This document shows positions 7,484 to 18,927 of a stretch of 26,302 nt of DNA, one piece after another; position 1 is the first letter of the stretch; the number at the start of each line of letters is the position of its first letter. Under the pieces are notes generated by a model that saw only the letters and a list, made by a program, of their open reading frames with translations, ran no database searches and was not told the origin of the DNA. Origin of the DNA: Collinsella sp. TF05-9AC (GTDB lineage Bacteria; Actinomycetota; Coriobacteriia; Coriobacteriales; Coriobacteriaceae); the NCBI RefSeq assembly GCF_003438495.1, contig NZ_QSSH01000027.1, positions 5,057 to 31,358 of the forward strand. The letters run 5' to 3'. The position numbers were made by a program, and so were the translations under genes.

Positions 7484-8338
7484 ATGGGCAAAGCACTCAA
7501 GCGCTGGTGGCCGCTCTTTATGCTGCCCACGTGTCTGGCGTTTATGATCGGGTTCGTGATCCCTTTTATCCAGGGCTTCTACCTCTCGTTCTGCCAGTTT
7601 ATTATCATTAGTAACGCGCACTTTGTCGGTATCGAGAACTACGTACGCGCGCTGTCCGATCCGCAGTTTGCCACGTCGTTCTTCTTTACGGTGGCGTTTG
7701 CCTTCCTGTCGACGGTGCTCATCAACGTGATCGCCCTCGCCATCGCGCAGGCGCTCACCCGCAAGGCACTCAAGGGCACCAACATCTTCCGTACGATCTT
7801 CTTTATGCCGAACCTGATCGGCGGCATCGTGCTGGGCTACATTTGGCAGATTCTGATCAACTGCCTGCTCTCCAACATCGGCGCCGACCTTATCGCCCTT
7901 AACTCTGCTGCTGGCTTCTGGGGCCTTATCATCCTGACCCTGTGGCAGCAGGTCGGCTACATGATGATCATCTACATCGCTGGTCTGCAGTCCATTCCGT
8001 CCGACTACATCGAGGCCGCCAAGGTCGACGGCGCCACGGCATGGCAGACGTTTTGGAAGGTTAAGATCCCCAATCTGATGCCGACGATCACCATCTGCCT
8101 GTTCCTGTCCATCACCAACGGTTTTAAGCTGTTCGACCAGAACCTCGCCCTTACCGGCGGCGCCCCTGCGCACTCCACCGAGATGCTCGCCCTGAACATC
8201 TACAACACGTTCTATTCGCGTGCCGGTATCGCATGGCAGGGCATCGGTCAGGCCAAGGCGGTTATCTTCTGCATCCTGGTCGTAGCAATCTCCATGATCC
8301 AACTTAAGGCCACGAGGTCCAAGGAGGTGCAGCAGTAA
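7484..8338 (+). CDS. ABC sugar permease, MalF-type
   Basis: A 284-residue integral membrane permease with about six transmembrane segments, the first at about 11-37. The ATPase-contact EAA loop reads YIEAAKVDGATAWQTFWKVKIP (from about 175), with EAA at 177-179 and the conserved Gly at 183. It lacks the extra N-terminal segments and large periplasmic loop of E. coli MalF, which is normal for this shorter family. ATG follows AAAGGA by seven bases. It overlaps the next permease gene by one base (TAATG), so the two subunits are translationally coupled and form the transmembrane heterodimer. Confidence 0.93.
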   Translation: MGKALKRWWPLFMLPTCLAFMIGFVIPFIQGFYLSFCQFIIISNAHFVGIENYVRALSDPQFATSFFFTVAFAFLSTVLINVIALAIAQALTRKALKGTNIFRTIFFMPNLIGGIVLGYIWQILINCLLSNIGADLIALNSAAGFWGLIILTLWQQVGYMMIIYIAGLQSIPSDYIEAAKVDGATAWQTFWKVKIPNLMPTITICLFLSITNGFKLFDQNLALTGGAPAHSTEMLALNIYNTFYSRAGIAWQGIGQAKAVIFCILVVAISMIQLKATRSKEVQQ

Positions 8339-9177
8339 TGAAACGCGATAAGGCTATTAACCGCGCGCTCTCGATTTTCTTTACGATTCTGTCGCTCGCG
8401 TGGATCTACCCCGTGTTCATGATTGCGCTCAATTCCTTTAAAAAGGGAACTGCAATCAGCACCACCACGGCGTTCGATTTGCTTACGCCTGAGACGTTCA
8501 ACGGCCTTGCAAACTACGTGCACGCTCTTAACGAGCAGGGCTTTGCCTCGGCGTTTATGTACTCGCTCATCATCACGGTCACGTCGGTCGTTCTGATCTT
8601 GGTGTGCTGCTCCATGTGCGCTTGGTACGTAGTGCGCGTCAACAGCAAGATTTCGAACTTCTTCTATTACCTGTTCGTGTTCTCGATGGTCGTGCCCTTC
8701 CAGATGCTCATGTTCACGCTGTCCAATTTGGCGGACCGCATCGGCTTCAACACGCCGTTCAACATCTGCTTTATCTACCTTGGCTTTGGCGCGGGCCTGG
8801 CGGTCTTTATGTTCGCCGGCTTTGTAAAGAACATCCCGCTCGAGATCGAGGAGGCGGCCATGATTGATGGCTGCAACCCGGTCCAGGTGTTCTTTAAGAT
8901 CGTCCTCCCCATCATGAAGCCCACCTATCTTTCGGTCGGCATCCTCGAGACCATGTGGGTCTGGAACGACTACCTGCTGCCCTACCTTACGCTCGACTCC
9001 ACCAAGTACAAGACCATTCCTATCTTGATTCAGTACTTCCGCGGCGGCTACGGCCACGTCGAGCTCGGCCCCATGATGGCCTGCATCATGATGGTCGTTA
9101 TCCCCATCGTCATCATGTACATCCTCTGCCAGAAGTACATCATCGACGGCGTGGTGGCAGGTGCCGTCAAGGGCTGA
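8338..9177 (+). CDS. ABC sugar permease, MalG-type
   Basis: A 279-residue membrane protein, second half of the permease dimer. It has about six hydrophobic segments (first about 9-33). The EAA loop is EIEEAAMIDGCNPVQVFFKIVLP, with EAA at 172-174 and Gly178, close to the MalG consensus. The Met codon overlaps the stop of the preceding permease by one base. A GC-rich hairpin separates it from the ATPase gene. Confidence 0.93.
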   Translation: MKRDKAINRALSIFFTILSLAWIYPVFMIALNSFKKGTAISTTTAFDLLTPETFNGLANYVHALNEQGFASAFMYSLIITVTSVVLILVCCSMCAWYVVRVNSKISNFFYYLFVFSMVVPFQMLMFTLSNLADRIGFNTPFNICFIYLGFGAGLAVFMFAGFVKNIPLEIEEAAMIDGCNPVQVFFKIVLPIMKPTYLSVGILETMWVWNDYLLPYLTLDSTKYKTIPILIQYFRGGYGHVELGPMMACIMMVVIPIVIMYILCQKYIIDGVVAGAVKG

Positions 9178-9201
9178 TGCCGTAACTGTTTTGCAAGTTT
9201 C

Positions 9202-9228
9202 TGCGGCGCCCCTCAGCGCGGCGCCGCA
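9202..9228 (+). other. Intergenic hairpin between permease and ATPase genes
   Basis: TGCGGCGCC (9202-9210) pairs perfectly with GGCGCCGCA (9220-9228) over a 9-nt loop. There is no T-tract after it. It is the second inter-gene hairpin in this operon and may shape the relative amounts of message. Confidence 0.7.
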
Positions 9229-9245
9229 CATCGAAAGGTAAAGAC

Positions 9246-10445
<1,200 letters not shown>

Positions 10446-10513
10446 GCCCGGTGCATCCAGGCCCTTCCTTTGGGCGACTGCGGTATTGCCATCCTTTTGC
10501 CGCGGTCACATAT

Positions 10514-10557
10514 AAGGCTCCCCTCCCGTCCACTGGGCGAGAGGGGAGCCTTTCTTT
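10514..10557 (+). terminator. Intrinsic terminator of the ABC-importer operon
   Basis: AAGGCTCCCCTC pairs with GAGGGGAGCCTT and is followed by TCTTT. It closes the plus-strand operon 70 bp after the ATPase stop. Confidence 0.88.
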
Positions 10558-10584
10558 GTGTTGGGGCTGTCTGACCGGTCGTTT

Positions 10585-10802
10585 GTCTCGATCTGTAACG
10601 GGTGAGGCTGATTTCGGACGTTAGATGTTACAGATCGAGACGGTTCCGCTGAGCTAACCATTTCATCTAAATCTGTAACACCAAAGGTGAATTTCAGCTG
10701 CTAGATGTTACAGATTGAGATAAACCCAAGGGGAGGGGCCGGTATGTCTCAATCTGTAACAGCTGGGGCCGTTTTTACCGAGTAGCTGTTACAGATCGAG
10801 AT
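10585..10802. repeat. Array of three 57-nt palindromic repeat units
   Basis: The units lie at 10585-10641, 10665-10721 and 10746-10802. Each has a 15-nt arm ending ATCTGTAAC, exactly 27 nt of spacer, and a 15-nt arm starting GTTACAGAT. Arms of unit 1 pair perfectly (GTCTCGATCTGTAAC with GTTACAGATCGAGAC). Unit 2 has one mismatch. Unit 3 has one mismatch (C10750 opposite G10798 is paired; the outermost G-T pair is not Watson-Crick) and extra AGCT/AGCT pairing inside. Spacers share GG at 7-8, TTT at 13-15 and TAG at 23-25. Unit starts are 80 and 81 bp apart. No open reading frame is convincing in the 10446-10901 gap, which otherwise holds two terminators. It may be a REP- or MITE-like element or a structured RNA. 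Confidence 0.85.
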
Positions 10803-10841
10803 TGTTTGGTCGAGTCGGGTCACAGGGTAGCGTGCGGGCAC

Positions 10842-10876
10842 AAAAAGCGGAGCCGCGTTGCCACGACTCCGCTTTC
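10842..10876 (-). terminator. Intrinsic terminator after glgP
   Basis: On the minus strand AAAGCGGAG pairs with CTCCGCTTT and runs into TTTTT. It sits 26 bp past the glgP stop codon and faces the ABC operon terminator. Confidence 0.85.
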
Positions 10877-10901
10877 AAGAGGATGGGTAAAGGAAACGAA
10901 A

Positions 10902-13169
<2,268 letters not shown>

Positions 13170-13215
13170 GTTTTCTCCTGTGATGGGTTGTTTCATGTCT
13201 GCAATTCATAAGAAG

Positions 13216-13249
13216 CCCGCGCGAGGGGATTGGGGTGGCCTCGCGCGGG
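13216..13249 (-). other. Hairpin between malQ and glgP
   Basis: CCCGCGCGAGG (13216-13226) pairs perfectly with CCTCGCGCGGG (13239-13249) over a 12-nt loop. On the minus strand it is followed by CTTCTTA, a weak T-tract. It may be a partial terminator or mRNA-stabilising element that uncouples glgP from malQ. Confidence 0.7.
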
Positions 13250-13297
13250 AAAAGCAAGCGCGTCCGCACGGTGGGGAGGGGTCGGGCGCGGTAGCTC

Positions 13298-14803
13298 CTA
13301 TTGAGGAAGCTCGATTTCGGCTTCCGACGGGATGCGGAAGTAGGTCTCGGTCCAGTCGGTGAGTTTGTGCTCGAGCTCGCGGGTGATGGCGCCGTCGAGC
13401 ATGCGCCAGGTCCAGTTGCCGCCCAGCGTGGCAGGGGTGTTGATGCGCGCCTCGTTGCCCAAGTTGAGCAGATCCTGCATGGTGTAGATGCACGTGTCGC
13501 TCACGCTGGCGGCGATGGTGCGATTGAGTGCATCTGCCATGGGTTCGCCGGCCTGCTGATGGGTGTACAGGGCTGCCTGCTCACGCTGACGCGGGGTGGC
13601 CGTTCCCTCAAACCAACCGCGCGCCGTCTCGTTGTCGTGGGTGCCCACATAGGCGACGGTGTTGGCGATGTAGTTATGCGGCAGGTAGTACGAGTTGGTG
13701 CCCTCAAAGGCAAACTGCAGGATCTTCATGCCGGGGAAGCCCGAGTTGTCGCGCATGTCGATGACGCCGGGGGTGAGGAAGCCCAGGTCCTCGGCGATGA
13801 TGGGCAGCGTGCCGAGCTTTTCCTCGAGCGTCTTGAAGAACTTGAGGCCGGGACCCTGCGTCCACGAACCGTAGGACGAATCGGGTGAGGAGAACGGCAC
13901 CTCCCAATAGGCCTCGAAGCCGCGGAAGTGATCCAGGCGGATGACGTCGTACATGTCGAGGGCGGCGCGAATGCGGCCCTCCCACCAGGAGAAGCCGTCG
14001 GACTCCATGGCGTCCCAGTCGTAGATGGGGTTGCCCCAGTACTGGCCGGTGGCCGAGAACTGGTCGGGCGGCGTGCCGGCGACGCTCACCGGATTGCCGG
14101 CGGCGTCGATCTTAAAGAGCTCAGGTGTCGCCCACATCTCGACGGAGTCACGCGAGACATAGATGGGCAGGTCGCCGATGATGAGAATGTCGCGCTCGTT
14201 GGCATAGGCCTTGAGGCGGCTCCACTGGCGATCGAAAAAGTACTGCGTCATCTGGTGGTAGAGCATATGCGCCGGATGGTCGGCGCAGACCTTGGCGGAA
14301 GCCTCGCCGCGGGTGCGGAGCTCCGCGGGCCACTCCCAAAACGCCTTGAGACCGCACTCCTCTTTGACGGTCATGAACTCACAGTAGGGGATGAGCCAGT
14401 CCTCGTTGGCCTGGATAAAGTCATCGAAATCGGCCGGCTTGTCGGCAGCAAAGCGCTCAGCGGCGCGGTCGAGAATCTGACGGCGGCCGTCAAAGATAGC
14501 ACCGTAGTCGACATTGCTGGGGTCGGATCCCAGATACACGCCATCGATATCGCGCTGCTCCAGATACCCTGCCTCGATAAGCTCGGCAAAGTCGATAAAG
14601 TTGGGGTTGCCTGCGCGGGCCGAGAACGACTGATAGGGCGAATCGCCATAGCTGGTCGTCGTAAGGGGCAGAATCTGCCAGTAATGTTGTTTGCACGAGG
14701 CGAGAAAATCGACGAAGTCGTAGGCATTCCAGCCAAAGCCGCCGATTCCGTATGGTCCGGGCAGAGATGAGACGGGCATGAGGACGCCGCTTGCACGCTC
14801 CAT
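13298..14803 (-). CDS. malQ: 4-alpha-glucanotransferase (amylomaltase)
   Basis: Transfers maltooligosaccharide segments between alpha-1,4-glucans, freeing glucose and making longer chains for GlgP. It has 501 residues, the usual length of the compact GH77 type (about 500, against about 690 in E. coli). GH77 motifs in order: YGDSPYQSFSARAGNPNFID near the N-terminus, IIGDLPIYVSRDS (about 208-220), the nucleophile Asp in IRLDHFRGFE (D291), the acid/base Glu in PIIAEDLGFLT (E338) and VGTHDNETARGW (D390). ATG at 14803 has GGTGAG eight bases upstream; an in-frame TTG at 14818 is less likely. Its promoter region carries operator-like site E. Probably cotranscribed with glgP. Confidence 0.94.
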   Translation of the reverse strand: MERASGVLMPVSSLPGPYGIGGFGWNAYDFVDFLASCKQHYWQILPLTTTSYGDSPYQSFSARAGNPNFIDFAELIEAGYLEQRDIDGVYLGSDPSNVDYGAIFDGRRQILDRAAERFAADKPADFDDFIQANEDWLIPYCEFMTVKEECGLKAFWEWPAELRTRGEASAKVCADHPAHMLYHQMTQYFFDRQWSRLKAYANERDILIIGDLPIYVSRDSVEMWATPELFKIDAAGNPVSVAGTPPDQFSATGQYWGNPIYDWDAMESDGFSWWEGRIRAALDMYDVIRLDHFRGFEAYWEVPFSSPDSSYGSWTQGPGLKFFKTLEEKLGTLPIIAEDLGFLTPGVIDMRDNSGFPGMKILQFAFEGTNSYYLPHNYIANTVAYVGTHDNETARGWFEGTATPRQREQAALYTHQQAGEPMADALNRTIAASVSDTCIYTMQDLLNLGNEARINTPATLGGNWTWRMLDGAITRELEHKLTDWTETYFRIPSEAEIELPQ

Positions 14804-14901
14804 GAATGCGCTCACCAACCTTCTTGTTGTGGGGTCGGCCTGCCGATGGGTGTGCAGTCCGCCTCCGATGTTCTGATTCGGTACGCCTATTGTAAAACAT
14901 G

Positions 14902-14913
14902 TTGTTTAAACAT
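14902..14913. promoter_or_regulatory. Putative GntR operator E (malQ-glgP promoter)
   Basis: TTGTTTAAACAT, with a perfect GTTTAAAC core at 14904-14911. On the minus strand it lies between TGTACA (14917-14912), a possible -35, and TACAAT (14894-14889), a -10-like box identical to the one in front of the PTS-HAD gene. It links malQ-glgP to the GntR gene 9 kb away. Confidence 0.6.
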
Positions 14914-14967
14914 GTACAGGCAAGATAAAAAAGTTGGTCGATTTTCGGCGAATGGTTACATGCCATG

Positions 14968-15001
14968 AAAAAGCCCCGACCTCACAACGTGAGATCGGGG
15001 C
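14968..15001 (-). terminator. Intrinsic terminator after galE
   Basis: On the minus strand GCCCCGATCTCAC pairs with GTGAGGTCGGGGC (one mismatch) around a short loop and is followed by TTTTT. It separates galE from malQ. Confidence 0.87.
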
Positions 15002-15023
15002 AAGAGCGGTATGTAGGTTTTTG

Positions 15024-16085
15024 CTACTCGGCGTCGGCGAAGCCGTTGGGGTTATGGCTCTGCCAATTCCAGCTGTCACGGCACATATCCGCGATGTCGT
15101 ACTGGGCCTTCCAACCCATCATGCGCTCGGCCTTGGAGGCATCGCACCAGTTGGCGGCGATATCGCCGGCACGGCGCTCGCGGATCACGTAGGGCAGCTC
15201 CTTGCCGCACGCCTTGGAGAAGGCGGCGACGACCTCGAGTACCGAGGTGCCGGTGCCGGTGCCCAGGTTAAAGATCTCGACGCCGGTTTTGCCGTTCATC
15301 CAGTTGAGGGCGGCAACGTGACCAGATGCCAGGTCGCAGACGTGGATGTAGTCGCGAACACCGGTGCCGTCGGGGGTGGGGTAGTCGTTGCCAAAGACCT
15401 GAACGGCCTCGAGCTTACCGACGGCGACCTGGGCGACGTAAGGCACCAGGTTGTTGGGGATACCCTTGGGATCCTCGCCGATCAGGCCCGACGGATGGGC
15501 ACCGATGGGATTGAAATAACGGAGCAGCACGACGTCCCACTCGGGGTCGGCGGTGTGGACGTCCATGAGGATCTGCTCAATCATCCACTTGGTCCAACCA
15601 TAGGGGTTGGTCGCGGGCTTCTTGGGGTCTTCCTCGGTGACGGGCGGATTGTCCGGATCGCCGTAGACGGTCGAAGAGCTCGAGAAGATGATGGACTTAC
15701 AGCCGTGGTTGCGCATGACATCGATGAGCACCAGGGTGTTCTCGATATTGTTGTGGTAGTACTCGACGGGCTTGCTCACCGACTCGCCAACGGCCTTAAA
15801 GCCGGCGAAGTGGATGACGCGGTCGATCTGGTGGGTATCGAAGATCTTGTTCATCGCATCGCGGTCGAGCACGTTGGCCTCGTAGAAGGTGAGGTTCTTG
15901 GCGGCCTCGTCGCCCACGATGGTCTTGACGCGGTCGATGGCAACGGCGCTGGAGTTGGAGAGGTCATCGACGACGACAACCTGGTAGCCACCCTCGAGCA
16001 GCTGAACGACGGTGTGCGAGCCGATAAAGCCGGCGCCGCCGGTAACGAGGACGCAGGTGTCTTTGGGGTCGAGTGCTTTGGACAT
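15024..16085 (-). CDS. galE: UDP-glucose 4-epimerase
   Basis: Interconverts UDP-galactose and UDP-glucose in the Leloir pathway and for cell-surface sugar precursors. The 353 residues fit the short-chain dehydrogenase family. The NAD-binding motif is TGGAGFIGSH (15-24), with FAGFKAVGESV (93-103). The catalytic Ser/Thr region is SSSSTVYGDP (135-144) and the YxxxK pair is Y162 and K166 in PYGWTK. ATG at 16085 follows AGGAGACTAC, a near-perfect ribosome-binding site; longer in-frame starts add a stretch foreign to the family. It has its own terminator and no operator-like site of the TTGTTTAAACAA type, so it may be constitutive. Confidence 0.95.
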   Translation of the reverse strand: MSKALDPKDTCVLVTGGAGFIGSHTVVQLLEGGYQVVVVDDLSNSSAVAIDRVKTIVGDEAAKNLTFYEANVLDRDAMNKIFDTHQIDRVIHFAGFKAVGESVSKPVEYYHNNIENTLVLIDVMRNHGCKSIIFSSSSTVYGDPDNPPVTEEDPKKPATNPYGWTKWMIEQILMDVHTADPEWDVVLLRYFNPIGAHPSGLIGEDPKGIPNNLVPYVAQVAVGKLEAVQVFGNDYPTPDGTGVRDYIHVCDLASGHVAALNWMNGKTGVEIFNLGTGTGTSVLEVVAAFSKACGKELPYVIRERRAGDIAANWCDASKAERMMGWKAQYDIADMCRDSWNWQSHNPNGFADAE

Positions 16086-16353
16086 GTAGTCTCCTATCGA
16101 ATCAGGAACACTTCTTGAGGGGAGTATAGCGCAGCTGGGGGCGCCCAAAACACGCGGGGCAGGAAAACCAGAGGATTGATGTTAACGTACTCATAGGGTG
16201 TTATTTGCATAATCCTTACCTTTGGTGTGGGACGTATTTGCGAGCCGCTGACCATGCTTTTCCAGCCGTTCGTGGAAATAGTTGGGACAAGCGCGATGTG
16301 CGTTAATATGTTTGAGTTGAGCGACATATAAATAAGCATGTAACGGAGTACAT

Positions 16354-17559
16354 ATGTCACCAAACAACGATTCCATCTTTACGCAGGAGCTTTCGCGCCG
16401 CACTGCCCTTAAGGCTCTTTTCGGCGCCGCTTCTGCGGCTGTTCTTTTTGGCCTGCCCGCCCGCGCCCATGCGGCTGAGGCCAGTCAAGAAACCACCGAC
16501 AAACTGAATGCCGCCCAGGCCCAGCTCGACGAGGTCCAGGCTCAGCTCGACAGCATTGCCAATGAGTACGCGGCGCTCGCCAACAAGAATGCCCAGACCC
16601 TCAGCGATATCGAAGGCGTGCAGGGTCAGATCGACGACACCCAGGAGCAGATCGACACCAAGAAGTCGGAGCTCAAGAAGAAGCGTAACGACCTTTCCGA
16701 TCGCGTTGCCGCCAGCTACAAGTCGGGCGGTACCAATATCCTGTCGTTGCTGCTCGCTTCTGGCTCGTTTGAGGAGCTCGTCGCCAACGCGCATTACGTC
16801 GAGAAGATCAACAAGAGCGACCGTGACGCCATCGAGGACATCCAGACCATCCAGAAAGAGCTCGATACACAGAAGTCCGAGCTCGAGTCGCAAAAAGCCG
16901 ACTTGGAGAAGCTCAAGGACCAGCAGACTGCTCAGATGCAGGACATGCAGGCCAAGCAGCAGGAGGTCCAGACGGTTCTGAACGGCCTCTCCGACGATGT
17001 CAAGGAGCTCATGGCCCAGCGCGATTCCGAGATTCTTGCTGCCGCTCAGGCTGAGGAGGCTGCCAAGAAGGCTGCCGCTGCCGCGGCTGCCGCAAACAAG
17101 AACAATTCCTACTCGGGTGGTTCAAGCTCGGGTGGCGGATCGTATGCGCCCGGAACTCCGCAGCAGAATGCCGGCTCGGGCAAGCAGCAGGCTGTCGTCA
17201 ACGCATGCTACTCCACGCCTTCGCCTGGCCTGAACTGGTGCGCCGCTTGGGTTACCAATGTGTTCCGTAACGCCGGCGTGGGCTACTTTGGCGGCAACGC
17301 GTGCGACATGTTTAACGCCTGGTGCTACAGCTCCGATCGTTCGGCACTGCAGGTGGGCATGATCGTGGCCGACTCGTCGCACAGCGGCACCGGTACGCCG
17401 GGTCTGCTGTACGGACACGTGGGCATCTATGTTGGCGGCGGCATCGTTATGAGCAACGAGGGCGCCATCACGTCTAAGTCGCTTGACTCGTTCATTGGGT
17501 TCTACGGCACTGGCTCTGGCGTGCGCTGGGGCTGGCTCGGCGGTATTGCGCTGTCGTAA
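16354..17559 (+). CDS. Secreted coiled-coil NlpC/P60- or CHAP-like cell-wall hydrolase
   Basis: A 401-residue exported protein. The N-terminus has twin arginines (SRRTALKALFG, 14-24), a hydrophobic core and a likely AxA cleavage site after ARAHA (about 37-41), so Tat export is likely. Residues 45-235 are a long coiled coil with Gln/Glu/Lys heptads, interrupted by SGGTNILSLLLASGSFEEL (124-142), as in CwlO/RipA/PcsB-type proteins. An Ala-rich and Ser/Gly-rich linker (230-275) leads to a papain-like domain (276-401) with Cys296 in NWCAAWV and His355 in YGHVGIYVGGG. It probably cleaves peptidoglycan stem peptides at division and is activated through its coiled coil. ATG is preceded by AACGGAG. 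TATAAAT at about 16327 may be the -10 of its promoter. Confidence 0.9.
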   Translation: MSPNNDSIFTQELSRRTALKALFGAASAAVLFGLPARAHAAEASQETTDKLNAAQAQLDEVQAQLDSIANEYAALANKNAQTLSDIEGVQGQIDDTQEQIDTKKSELKKKRNDLSDRVAASYKSGGTNILSLLLASGSFEELVANAHYVEKINKSDRDAIEDIQTIQKELDTQKSELESQKADLEKLKDQQTAQMQDMQAKQQEVQTVLNGLSDDVKELMAQRDSEILAAAQAEEAAKKAAAAAAAANKNNSYSGGSSSGGGSYAPGTPQQNAGSGKQQAVVNACYSTPSPGLNWCAAWVTNVFRNAGVGYFGGNACDMFNAWCYSSDRSALQVGMIVADSSHSGTGTPGLLYGHVGIYVGGGIVMSNEGAITSKSLDSFIGFYGTGSGVRWGWLGGIALS

Positions 17560-17567
17560 AGCCGACT

Positions 17568-17703
17568 GGGCCGCGTGCCCGCCCGCAATATATTTGATTG
17601 CCTGCTCGGGCAGTCCTGCGCAAGACGAAGGCCACATTAAGTGGCCTTCTTTGCGTGCGGAACTCGCGATCAATCAAATATATTGCGGGCGGGCACGCGG
17701 CCC
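17568..17703. repeat. Perfect 33-bp inverted repeat enclosing a terminator
   Basis: The arm at 17568-17600 (begins GGGCCGCGTGCCCG, ends ATATTTGATTG) is the exact reverse complement of 17671-17703. The 70-nt interior contains the terminator at 17627-17652. The stem is far longer than a terminator needs. There is no coding capacity inside, so a MITE-like or REP-like element is the best guess. Confidence 0.9.
17627..17652 (+). terminator. Intrinsic terminator inside the inverted repeat
   Basis: GAAGGCCAC pairs with GTGGCCTTC over the loop ATTAA, followed by TTT. It lies 67 bp after the cell-wall hydrolase stop. Confidence 0.82.
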
Positions 17704-17755
17704 TCTCGGGTTCGGGGCGCTGCGCACCGGACTGGTTGTCTGATATAAAGAAAGT

Positions 17756-17780
17756 GAAGGCCCCTTTCGGGGCCTTCTTT
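17756..17780 (+). terminator. Intrinsic terminator before the murB end (possibly bidirectional)
   Basis: GAAGGCCCC pairs with GGGGCCTTC over a TTTC loop, followed by TTT. It abuts the murB stop codon. Read on the minus strand the stem is followed by ACTTTCTTTA, so it could also end murB. Confidence 0.78.
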
Positions 17781-17781
17781 G

Positions 17782-18744
17782 TTAGAGGAATTCGCCTACT
17801 CGGTGGACTTCGGGTTGTAGGTCTACTCCGAATTGATCTTTGACGGTTGCTTGGATATGGCGGATGAGTTCGTCGACGTCGGCGGCGGTGGCGTGGTTGG
17901 CGTTGACGATGAAGCCGCAGTGCTTCTCGCTTACCTGGGCGCCGCCGATAGCGTGGCCGCGCAGGCCGGCGTCCATGATGAGCTTGCCGGCAAACTGGCC
18001 CTCGGGGCGCTTGAAAGTGGAGCCGGCGCTCGGCATGTCGAGCGGCTGCTTGTCCTCGCGGCGCTGGCGGTAGTCGTCCATGTCGGCCTTGATCATCGCG
18101 GCGTTGCCCGGGGCGAGGTTAAAGGTGGCAGAGAGCACGATAAAGCCGTCGTCGGCGATGCGGCTCTTGCGATAGCCCAGGTTAAGCTCGTCGACATCGA
18201 ACTCAATGATATTGCCGCTGCCGCGGGTGCCGTCGTCGAGCACGCGGGCGGGCTTATAGACGCGCACAGACTCCAAAACATCGGCCATACAGGCGCCGTA
18301 GGCACCGGCGTTCATATAGCAGGCACCGCCGACCGATCCGGGGATGCCCGAGAGGGGCTCCATGCCGGTGAGGCAGGCTTCGGCGGCAGCCGCGGCGACA
18401 TCGGAAAGCAAGGCACCGGCTGCCGCCGTAACATGCGTGCCGTCGACGGTGATGTTAGAGAGGCCTTTGCCCAGTGCCACGACGACACCGCGGATGCCCT
18501 TGTCACCGACGAGTAAGTCGGAGCCGTTGCCCACGATGGTGAGCGGCAGATCGCAGCGGTAGCAGGTGTCAAGCGTGGCGACGAGTCCCTGCTCGGTATC
18601 GGGCGTGACAAAGACGTCGGCCGGGCCGCCGATCTTAAACGTGGTGTGCTCGCGCATGGGCTCGCTCATGAGCACGTTGTCCTCGCCGGCAACTCCAGCG
18701 AGCGCGCAGAGCAGGTCCTCGTTAAAAAAGTCGTTCTCGTGCAT
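17782..18744 (-). CDS. murB: UDP-N-acetylenolpyruvoylglucosamine reductase
   Basis: FAD enzyme that reduces UDP-GlcNAc-enolpyruvate to UDP-MurNAc in peptidoglycan synthesis. It has 320 residues from ATG at 18744; an in-frame TTG at 18789 gives 335, but ATG has GGCGG eight bases upstream. FAD-binding parts are HTTFKIGGPAD near the N-terminus, IVGNGSDLLVGDKG and MEPLSGIPGSVGGACYMNAGAYG. The active-site serine lies in SAGSTFKRPEG (Ser242), the conserved Arg in GYRKSRI (R195), and the C-terminal part carries VSEKHCGFIVNANHATA. Serine in GSTFKRP with no extra insertion suggests the shorter type II MurB. It is divergent from the LacI-family gene. Confidence 0.95.
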   Translation of the reverse strand: MHENDFFNEDLLCALAGVAGEDNVLMSEPMREHTTFKIGGPADVFVTPDTEQGLVATLDTCYRCDLPLTIVGNGSDLLVGDKGIRGVVVALGKGLSNITVDGTHVTAAAGALLSDVAAAAAEACLTGMEPLSGIPGSVGGACYMNAGAYGACMADVLESVRVYKPARVLDDGTRGSGNIIEFDVDELNLGYRKSRIADDGFIVLSATFNLAPGNAAMIKADMDDYRQRREDKQPLDMPSAGSTFKRPEGQFAGKLIMDAGLRGHAIGGAQVSEKHCGFIVNANHATAADVDELIRHIQATVKDQFGVDLQPEVHRVGEFL

Positions 18745-18927
18745 ACGGATATCCGCCTTTTGGTGGTTGTTGTCATCAATCGATTGCAATATACCCCACC
18801 CAGGCGGATTTGGTGCGCTGGCGGCGATAAAACAGCCGTCTACCGGATTGGTAAAGTGTTTATCATCAAGGTAGAGGGACGGTCGCTATACTTTTTTACA
18901 ATTGTGCGTAGACTCGGGAGGAGCGAG

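Noticed and set aside
10585..10802. Possible small CRISPR array
   Set aside because: Repeat units are themselves palindromes with interior spacers, the unit-to-unit gaps (23-24 nt) are not typical spacers, only three units exist and no cas gene is present.
13170..13190. A sixth TTGTTTAAACAA-type operator before glgP (TTGTTTCATG)
   Set aside because: Only the left half matches and there is no palindrome, so it does not meet the standard of the other five.
14934..16118. 394-codon plus-strand open frame opposite galE
   Set aside because: GalE motifs are unambiguous on the minus strand, and this frame runs through the galE terminator.
17483..17843. Short open frames across the 17560-17781 gap
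   Set aside because: They run through a 33-bp inverted repeat and two terminators, with no ribosome-binding site or recognisable product.
18646..18927. N-terminal extension of the LacI-family regulator
   Set aside because: It overlaps the start of murB and its promoter gap; the HTH begins exactly at the ATG at 18928, which has a strong GGGAGGAG site.
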